Positions 41,449 to 46,535 of a stretch of 46,535 nucleotides of DNA are shown in pieces (position 1 is the first letter of the stretch; every line of letters starts with the position of its first letter). Source of the stretch: CAZCFB01 sp964511535 (GTDB lineage: Bacteria; Myxococcota_A; Polyangia; GCA-2747355; CAZCFB01); assembly GCA_964511535.1 (NCBI GenBank), contig CAZEFW010000062.1, positions 1 to 46,535 of the forward strand, in the 5' to 3' direction. The notes under the pieces are model-generated. The model was not told the origin of the DNA. It was given only the letters and a program-made list of their open reading frames with translations, and ran no database searches. The position numbers were made by a program, and so were the translations under genes.

Positions 41449-43020
41449 TCAGCCCCCCACCACCCGCACCTTCTTGCCGAACACGTTGTAGAACATCTGG
41501 CTCTTCTTCTTCATCGACCAGCCCTCGAGCAGCAGCTCGCCGGCGCCGGTGAGGGTCAGCACCAGCTCGTGGTCGGTGAGGTCTGCCGCCACGGAGGTGA
41601 CGCGCTGCTGGTGCTCGCGGTCCAGGGCGTCCGCCACGCGCAGGATTGCGGCCAGGCGGCGCACCTCCTCCTGGGCCTCGGGCTGGAGGCGGTCCCAGAC
41701 GAAGTGATGCGGCGCCGGCTCGCTCTTGCGGTGGTAGCGGGCCACCGCCGCCACCAGGTTCATCTCGTGGGGCGCGAAGTTGGGCAGCTCGGAGTAGCGC
41801 ACCAGGTAGAGGGTGTGCTTGTGGTGCCGCTTGTACGAGACATACTGGCCGATGTCATGCAGCAGCGCCGCGGCCTGCAGGATCTTGCGCGCCGCGCTGC
41901 CGAGCCCGTGCAGGGCGTGCAGCTGGTCGAACAGCGACAGGGCCATCCGCGTCACGTGGGTGGCGTGGGCCTCGTCGAAGAAGTAGCGTCGGCCCAGGGC
42001 CATGGCGCTGGCCTGTACCGCCTGCTCCTGGCGGCTGTCCGGCTTGCTGCGCCGGGCCATCCGGTCCACAAGATCGAGCAGCACGCCCTCCTTGATCCCC
42101 ACGTGGGGCACCAGGATCTTGTCCGCCTTGCACAGATCGGCCAGCCGCTCGAACACCATGGCCGCCGGCAGGATCACGTCGGCCCGGTCCTCCCGCAGCC
42201 GCAGCTGCTCCACCCGCTCGCGATAGGAGAGGGTGGCGAGGGTGTTTATCAGGGCGCGCAGCCGATCCACGCTCAGCTCCCAGGCATCGCTCGGCAGCCG
42301 CTCGCCCGCCAGCTTGGCCAGCGACTCGATGTTGCCGCCCGTGCCGATGAACCCCGCGGGGGTCGCGTGGCTGGCGGCGCTGGGGATGCGCAGGGTGTTG
42401 ATGTACTCGGCCAGCAGCCGCGAGAAGCGCCCCGCCTCCTCGGAGGCGCCGGCCAGCTCCTCCAGCAGCCGCACCGAGCCCATGGTGTGCGACTCGCTCC
42501 AGAGGATGCCTGCGGCGTCCACCAGGGACACCTCCACCGAGCCGCCGCCCAGGTCCACCAGCACCCACTGCTCCTCGCCCAGGCGCAGCCGGTTGACCAC
42601 CGCCAGGTGCTGCAGCCGCGCCTCCTCGGAGCCGCTGATCAGGTCGAGCTTGATGCTGGTCTCCCGCTCCACGCGCTCGACGAACTCCTCCCGGTTCTTG
42701 CTCTCCCGCACGGCGCTCGTGGCCACGGCGCGATAGCGCTGGACGCCGAGTTCCTCCATCCTGGCTGCGAAGTCGGCCAGCGCCTCCACGGCGGCGTCCA
42801 TGGCGTTGGGCACCAGCTTGCCCGAGAGGAACACGCCGTGACCCAGCCGCACGGGCCGGCGCTCGGCGAACAGCACCTCGTGTTCGCGCTCGCTGCTGAA
42901 CTCCGCGGCGAGGAACCGGATGGCGTTGGAGCCCATGTCCACGCACGCCACCCGCAGGGGAAAACCGACGCCCGTGACGGCGGTGGGAGTCGCGCTGGCG
43001 GAGCTGACCTTTTGCTTCAT
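41449..43020 (-). CDS. ppx: Ppx/GppA exopolyphosphatase with HD domain
   Basis: This encodes 523 residues. The N-terminal actin-like part has VACVDMGSNAIRFLAAEF, ATSAVRESKNREEF and the second phosphate loop WVLVDLGGGSVEVSL. The C-terminal half holds an HD-type region (ILQAAALLHDIGQYVSYKRH, MNLVAAVARYHRK), as in long-form exopolyphosphatases or pppGpp phosphohydrolases. It degrades polyphosphate and/or pppGpp; the sequence alone does not separate the two. An N-terminal extension of about 20 residues (SSASATPTAVTG) looks unstructured. Confidence 0.92.
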   Translation of the reverse strand: MKQKVSSASATPTAVTGVGFPLRVACVDMGSNAIRFLAAEFSSEREHEVLFAERRPVRLGHGVFLSGKLVPNAMDAAVEALADFAARMEELGVQRYRAVATSAVRESKNREEFVERVERETSIKLDLISGSEEARLQHLAVVNRLRLGEEQWVLVDLGGGSVEVSLVDAAGILWSESHTMGSVRLLEELAGASEEAGRFSRLLAEYINTLRIPSAASHATPAGFIGTGGNIESLAKLAGERLPSDAWELSVDRLRALINTLATLSYRERVEQLRLREDRADVILPAAMVFERLADLCKADKILVPHVGIKEGVLLDLVDRMARRSKPDSRQEQAVQASAMALGRRYFFDEAHATHVTRMALSLFDQLHALHGLGSAARKILQAAALLHDIGQYVSYKRHHKHTLYLVRYSELPNFAPHEMNLVAAVARYHRKSEPAPHHFVWDRLQPEAQEEVRRLAAILRVADALDREHQQRVTSVAADLTDHELVLTLTGAGELLLEGWSMKKKSQMFYNVFGKKVRVVGG

Positions 43021-43064
43021 GGGCCCTAAGAGTACGCCTTTTTATCTGGCTGGCCAGCGCCGCG

Positions 43065-45329
43065 CTACTCGATGTAGCCCAGCGCCTCCAGCTGCCGCTT
43101 GAGCTGCGGGTCCATCTTGGCGTCGCCGGCGCGATGCTGTCGCCGGCGGGGCGTGCCGGCCAGGCGGGCTGACTTGGTGGGCGTGCCGAGAGCTTCCCCG
43201 AGATAGATCTCGCACGCCCGCCGCGCCACCGGGTGGCTGTGCAGGATATCTTTCTGCTCGCCAGGGTCGCGCTCCAGGTCGAACAGCCGCTCCCGGTCGC
43301 GACCGAACATCAGCTTGTACGCCCCGAGCCGCACCATGCGCCCCCGGGCCTGGAACTCCGCCACCTCGTAGCTCTCGCCCAGCGGCGGGCGGCCGAAGAT
43401 GGTGGGCAGCAGGGAGATGCCGTCCATACCCTTGATGTGCGGCACCCGGAGCATGTCCAGCAGCGTCGGGGTCAGATCCACCAGGCCCACCACGTCGGGC
43501 ACCCGCTCGCCCCGGGGCAGCAGCCGCGGGTAGCGCAGCATGAGCGGGTTGCGCACCAGCTCGTCGTACAGGGAGTGGCCGTGGCCGATCTTGCCGTGGT
43601 CGAACAGCTCCTCGCCGTGATCATTGCTCACCACCAGCACCGCGTCGTCCAGCACGCCGAGCTCCCTGATGGCCTCGATGAACTTGCCCATGTAGTGGTC
43701 GTGGTAGGAGACCTCCGCGTCGTACAGGGCGCGGATGTACCGCTTGTCGTCCTCGCTCAGCTGCCGCTTGCCGTCGAGCCAGTCCTTGGTCTCGTAGCCC
43801 GAGACCGATGGGCCGAGGGGCCCCTCGTACTTCTCCGGGTAGTAGCGGTCCAAAAAGGAGCGCGGCACGGCGTAGGGCACGTGGGGATCGATGGTCTGGA
43901 TGTAGAGGAAGCGGCGCCCCTCGTGGGGCTTCTTCAGCCACTGCAGGGCGTCATTGAACACATGCTTCGCCTCGTAGTGCAGCTCCTCCCGGATGTAGTT
44001 GCGGTAGGTGCGCCAGCCGACCTTGAAGCCGAACTTCTCCGAGACATAGCCGTTGGCGATGAAGCCGGCGGTCTCGAACCCTCGCTCGCGCAGGTGCTCG
44101 GACAGCAGGGTCACCTCCCGGGGCAGCATGCTGTACTTGCCGGTGGTGCCGTGGGTCGACGAGTAGAGCCCGCTCAGGGCCGTGGCCACGGAGGGCTTGG
44201 TCCAGTTGTCGTTGTTGTAGGCGTTGTCGAAGCGGACCGACTCGGTGGCCAGGGCTGCCAGGGCGGGGGCGTGAACGCGGGTGGAGGGGTTGAACGGCTT
44301 GAAGGCGTCCTGCCGGACGGTGTCGATGAGGATGTAGATCAGATCTCGCGCGCCGTTGGCCGCCGTCACCAGGGGGACCGCGGGCCGGGGCCCCTTGCGC
44401 ACGATGTCCGGCTCGCCCCAGCCGGCCTCGGCGGGCTTGGGCGCCGCGGTCTCGAAGTCGAGGCGCACCAGCTTGCCCGCGTGGGGCGACAGGTCGGCCC
44501 GGGCCGTGCGCCACTTGGGGCCGCCCTCGCCACGAAACAGCACCACCGGGTCGGCGCCGTCCTGCACCAGCCGGACGGTGAACCGGGTGGTCGCGCGCGC
44601 GCCGTAATCGAACACCAGCGCGCTGTCCGCCGGCAGCACCAGGTGGTAGCTGTAGCGCCGCGGCGACGGGGCCAGCAGGGCCCTGCGGGGAGAGCCGAAC
44701 TCCAGGCTGCCCACCCGGGAGCCGCGCGCCGCCGGGGCGGGGCCCTCTCCCTCGGCCAGCCAGATCCACGCCACCTGTACCCCGGCGCGCCTGAACTTGA
44801 ACCCGAGCCGACGGTGGCCCGCCGGCAGGGCGGGCTTCAGGGCGATGGTCACCTCGGCCCAGGTGGCGCCGATCTTTGCCGAGGCGGTCTCCTCGCCGTC
44901 GACGGTGAGCGTCATGCGCTGCTCCCCGCCAGGGGCGCGGGCGCGCATCACCAGGCGGGTCACGGGGCTGGCCAGGGCCACCCGCAGCCTGGCCCGCTTG
45001 CCGGCGGCGAGGTACCGCTCGCCGGCGGCCTGGCCCGCCTCGCCCCAGCCGGTGCGCCAGTTGCCGAGGGTGTATTTGTTCTGCTCCGGTCCGCCGAGCT
45101 GGATGAACACCCCCCCCTGCCACAGCTCCGCCCGGCTCTGCTCGGCCAGCAGGGAGCGCGCCACGTGGTGCCCGGCGCGCGGGTCGACCGGGGCGGCGGC
45201 CTTGCTGGCCGGGGCGGCGGCGGAGGCCTTGCCCCCCGGTGGTGGCGCCTTGCCCCTGTCGCCCTTGCAGGCGGCATGGGGCAGCACCAGGCAGAGCAGC
45301 AGGGGAGCGATGTGTGGGAAGCGATACAT
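43065..45329 (-). CDS. Sulfatase/alkaline phosphatase superfamily lipoprotein
   Basis: This encodes 754 residues from the ATG at 45329; a longer frame starting further up would run through the promoter. The lipobox is HAAC (about Cys21). Residues about 60-320 look like a carbohydrate-binding-type beta domain. The sulfatase domain starts near 325 with IYILIDTVRQDAF (metal Asp). At the nucleophile position it reads NWTKPSVATALSGLYSSTHG with Thr377 rather than the Cys/Ser-x-PSR of true sulfatases. VVSNDHGEELFDHG and GHGHSLYDELVRNPL provide the remaining metal ligands. Thr nucleophiles are typical of phosphotransferases such as LtaS and phosphoethanolamine transferases, so it may transfer or hydrolyse a phosphate ester instead of a sulfate. 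Confidence 0.82.
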   Translation of the reverse strand: MYRFPHIAPLLLCLVLPHAACKGDRGKAPPPGGKASAAAPASKAAAPVDPRAGHHVARSLLAEQSRAELWQGGVFIQLGGPEQNKYTLGNWRTGWGEAGQAAGERYLAAGKRARLRVALASPVTRLVMRARAPGGEQRMTLTVDGEETASAKIGATWAEVTIALKPALPAGHRRLGFKFRRAGVQVAWIWLAEGEGPAPAARGSRVGSLEFGSPRRALLAPSPRRYSYHLVLPADSALVFDYGARATTRFTVRLVQDGADPVVLFRGEGGPKWRTARADLSPHAGKLVRLDFETAAPKPAEAGWGEPDIVRKGPRPAVPLVTAANGARDLIYILIDTVRQDAFKPFNPSTRVHAPALAALATESVRFDNAYNNDNWTKPSVATALSGLYSSTHGTTGKYSMLPREVTLLSEHLRERGFETAGFIANGYVSEKFGFKVGWRTYRNYIREELHYEAKHVFNDALQWLKKPHEGRRFLYIQTIDPHVPYAVPRSFLDRYYPEKYEGPLGPSVSGYETKDWLDGKRQLSEDDKRYIRALYDAEVSYHDHYMGKFIEAIRELGVLDDAVLVVSNDHGEELFDHGKIGHGHSLYDELVRNPLMLRYPRLLPRGERVPDVVGLVDLTPTLLDMLRVPHIKGMDGISLLPTIFGRPPLGESYEVAEFQARGRMVRLGAYKLMFGRDRERLFDLERDPGEQKDILHSHPVARRACEIYLGEALGTPTKSARLAGTPRRRQHRAGDAKMDPQLKRQLEALGYIE

Positions 45330-45354
45330 GAGACGGGCAGTGATCGTTTGACCA

Positions 45355-45383
45355 CATATAATCAATGGCCAGGCGAGATGCAA
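45355..45383 (-). promoter_or_regulatory. Candidate promoter of the sulfatase-like gene
   Basis: On the minus strand TTGCAT (45378-45383) and TATATG (45355-45360) are 17 bases apart, just upstream of the ATG at 45329. On the plus strand a perfect TATAAT (45357-45362) lies in the same place but lacks a good -35, so the divergent gene may use an overlapping promoter. Confidence 0.45.
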
Positions 45384-45397
45384 ACTCCGGAGGGAAC

Positions 45398-46465
45398 ATG
45401 AGCAAGCTGGACGACGCCCTGCTGACCCCGAAGACCATGGCCCAGGAGGTGTGCGCCGTTGCGCTGCCGGGCGAGGTCTCGGTGCGAGCGGCGTGGGTCA
45501 CCGCCAGCGCCAGCCGGGAGCAAGTCCACCTCGGCGTGGTGGATCACGGCGCGCGGCTGCGCGAGACCGACAGCTGGTCCGGGATCATGCCCTGCATGGC
45601 GCCGCTGGGCCGCGGCGTGGCGCTGCTCTTCCTGGCCGGGCCGGACCTGGTCCCCGTGGTGTCGGTGGACGAGGCCGAGCCCGTACCGCTGAAGCACCAG
45701 GGGCAGTGTCACAACCCGTCGCTGGCAGGGGGCGACGGCGGCGCCTGGGTGGGCTGGTGCGAGCGGGAGGGGCGGCGAGCGTTCGTGCGGTTCGGCGCCC
45801 TCGCGCCGGACGGCCAGTTTTCAAGCGTGGCCCGGCTCCCTGGCGAGGGCTGCGCGGTGGCGGTGGGCGACGGCGGGGCCAGGGCGCTGTGGGTGGACGC
45901 GGGCGTGGTGCTGTCGGCCAGGCTGGCGCGAGACGGAATGGGAGACCCGGAGGTGGTGCGCGCGGACGCCGGCGCGGAGGCAGCGGCGCTGTGCGCTGCG
46001 CCGGGGGGCGGGTGGTTCGCCGGCTGGCAGGGGCCCACCCCCGGGGGCGTGCTCCGGTGGCCCCGGGTGGCCCGGCTGGCAGGTGGGCAGTGGCTGGAGA
46101 TGGACCCGCCGATGCCAGTGGAGGACATGCACCTGCAGCGCGCCGAGGCGGGGGAGGATCAGGGCTGGGAGCGCCCCACCCTGCTGGCGCCGGAGCCGGG
46201 GCGGCTGTGGCTCGCGGGCCGATCGGCCCAGGGCTTCCGCGCGCAGCTGTTCGACGGCGAGCGCTGGACGCGGCGGCTGGATATCAGCCAGGTCGGCTGG
46301 AGCGGGCGGTCGCGCAGCATGGCGCTGTATCGGTTCGAGGGCGAGACCCTGCTGCTGCGAGGGACGGCCAAGGGCCTGGGGGTCGTGGGCCTGCAAGCCG
46401 AATCCGACGCAGACGCAGCGGCTGAAGCTGAGGCTGCGGCCGCGGCCGCCGCCCCCGCGGGTTAA
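45398..46465 (+). CDS. Unrecognised protein, beta-rich with Ala-rich tail
   Basis: This encodes 355 residues from the ATG at 45398, which has GGAGGGAAC immediately upstream. There is no signal peptide or membrane helix. The sequence alternates short hydrophobic strands with Gly/Asp turns at roughly regular spacing (LHLGVVDHG-type units, GGAWVGWCEREGRRAFVRFG, GARALWVDAGVVLSARL, GRLWLAGRSAQGFRAQLFDG), suggestive of a beta-propeller. The end is a simple Asp/Ala/Glu run. I recognise no family. It is divergent from the sulfatase-like gene. Confidence 0.75.
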   Translation: MSKLDDALLTPKTMAQEVCAVALPGEVSVRAAWVTASASREQVHLGVVDHGARLRETDSWSGIMPCMAPLGRGVALLFLAGPDLVPVVSVDEAEPVPLKHQGQCHNPSLAGGDGGAWVGWCEREGRRAFVRFGALAPDGQFSSVARLPGEGCAVAVGDGGARALWVDAGVVLSARLARDGMGDPEVVRADAGAEAAALCAAPGGGWFAGWQGPTPGGVLRWPRVARLAGGQWLEMDPPMPVEDMHLQRAEAGEDQGWERPTLLAPEPGRLWLAGRSAQGFRAQLFDGERWTRRLDISQVGWSGRSRSMALYRFEGETLLLRGTAKGLGVVGLQAESDADAAAEAEAAAAAAAPAG

Positions 46466-46535
46466 CCCCCCCCCGGCCCCAAAAATAACCGTTTTCAATA
46501 GTAATTCCACTTTAATCCTAAAAATGTCAATAAAA
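46466..46535. other. AT-rich right end with a possible half REP-like site
   Basis: The last 70 bases turn AT-rich. AAAATGTCA at 46521-46529 matches one outer arm of the palindromic element, but the rest is outside the window or absent. It may be a truncated copy or chance. Confidence 0.3.

Noticed and set aside
45329..45383. Upstream ATG at 45383 as the start of the sulfatase-like gene
   Set aside because: It would place a charged/irregular stretch before the signal peptide and lie inside the likely promoter.
43233..45401. Open plus-strand frame opposite the sulfatase-like gene
   Set aside because: There is no recognisable domain, and it lies antisense to a gene with lipobox and metal motifs.

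Overview
The window is about 46.5 kb of GC-rich, gene-dense bacterial DNA and most resembles a Myxococcota (deltaproteobacterial-type) chromosome. The evidence is two proteins with MYXO-CTERM-like tails (Cys motif, one hydrophobic helix, Arg cluster), an adjacent pair matching the myxobacterial MXAN_2561/MXAN_2562 families, many lipoproteins with LAAC/LTAC-type lipoboxes, a Ser/Thr kinase of the one-membrane-helix type, and D/G/P-rich spacers. Two runs of exactly 100 N show that this is a scaffolded draft assembly, probably metagenomic. No rRNA, tRNA, CRISPR array or intact transposase was seen.

Layout. 1-4.7 kb is an accessory island on the minus strand with visibly lower GC. It holds a three-gene operon (57-aa protein, 874-aa gingipain/C25-like protein, small lipoprotein), a nucleotidyltransferase toxin-antitoxin-like pair whose toxin carries an in-frame amber codon, and the decayed tail of a second copy of the lipoprotein. 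4.7-11.9 kb holds a RecD-like helicase, an exported amidotransferase-like protein, a Ser/Thr kinase, a lipoprotein, an ExbB/ExbD pair, a cupin and a small membrane protein. 11.9-18.1 kb holds a FadL-like outer membrane protein, a CARDB-repeat surface protein interrupted by a gap, and, divergent from it, an overlapping ECF sigma / anti-sigma-like / lipoprotein / lipoprotein operon.

18.2-30.7 kb is a long minus-strand housekeeping and envelope block: MoxR, DUF58 and transglutaminase; asd; a DUF819 permease; then MXAN_2561-like, MXAN_2562-like, truA, a small membrane protein, pssA and a methyltransferase-like gene, the last six tightly packed or overlapping. 30.9-38.2 kb (plus strand) is exported proteins: a von Willebrand A protein, a repeat lipoprotein, an active/inactive M16 peptidase pair, and an exported endonuclease/exonuclease/phosphatase lipoprotein behind a sigma-54-like promoter. 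38.2-46.5 kb holds adk, glgP, a Ppx/GppA-HD phosphatase, a sulfatase-superfamily lipoprotein and an unrecognised 355-aa protein.

The most noteworthy signals are: (i) the C25-like operon, whose large protein keeps the catalytic-type His but seems to have lost the Cys, with a nearby fossil of a second copy; (ii) four copies of a palindromic element (AAAATGTCA ... GGGGTCTGACCCC ... TGACATTTT), three of them directly abutting or overlapping stop codons; (iii) two assembly gaps whose true content can be predicted from the flanks (one is probably a false gap over a 20-bp contig overlap, the other probably 56 bp plus a multiple of 333 bp); (iv) an exported amidotransferase-fold protein and an ECF operon whose anti-sigma has no Cys or His. 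Family assignments come from motifs read by eye; no searches were run.
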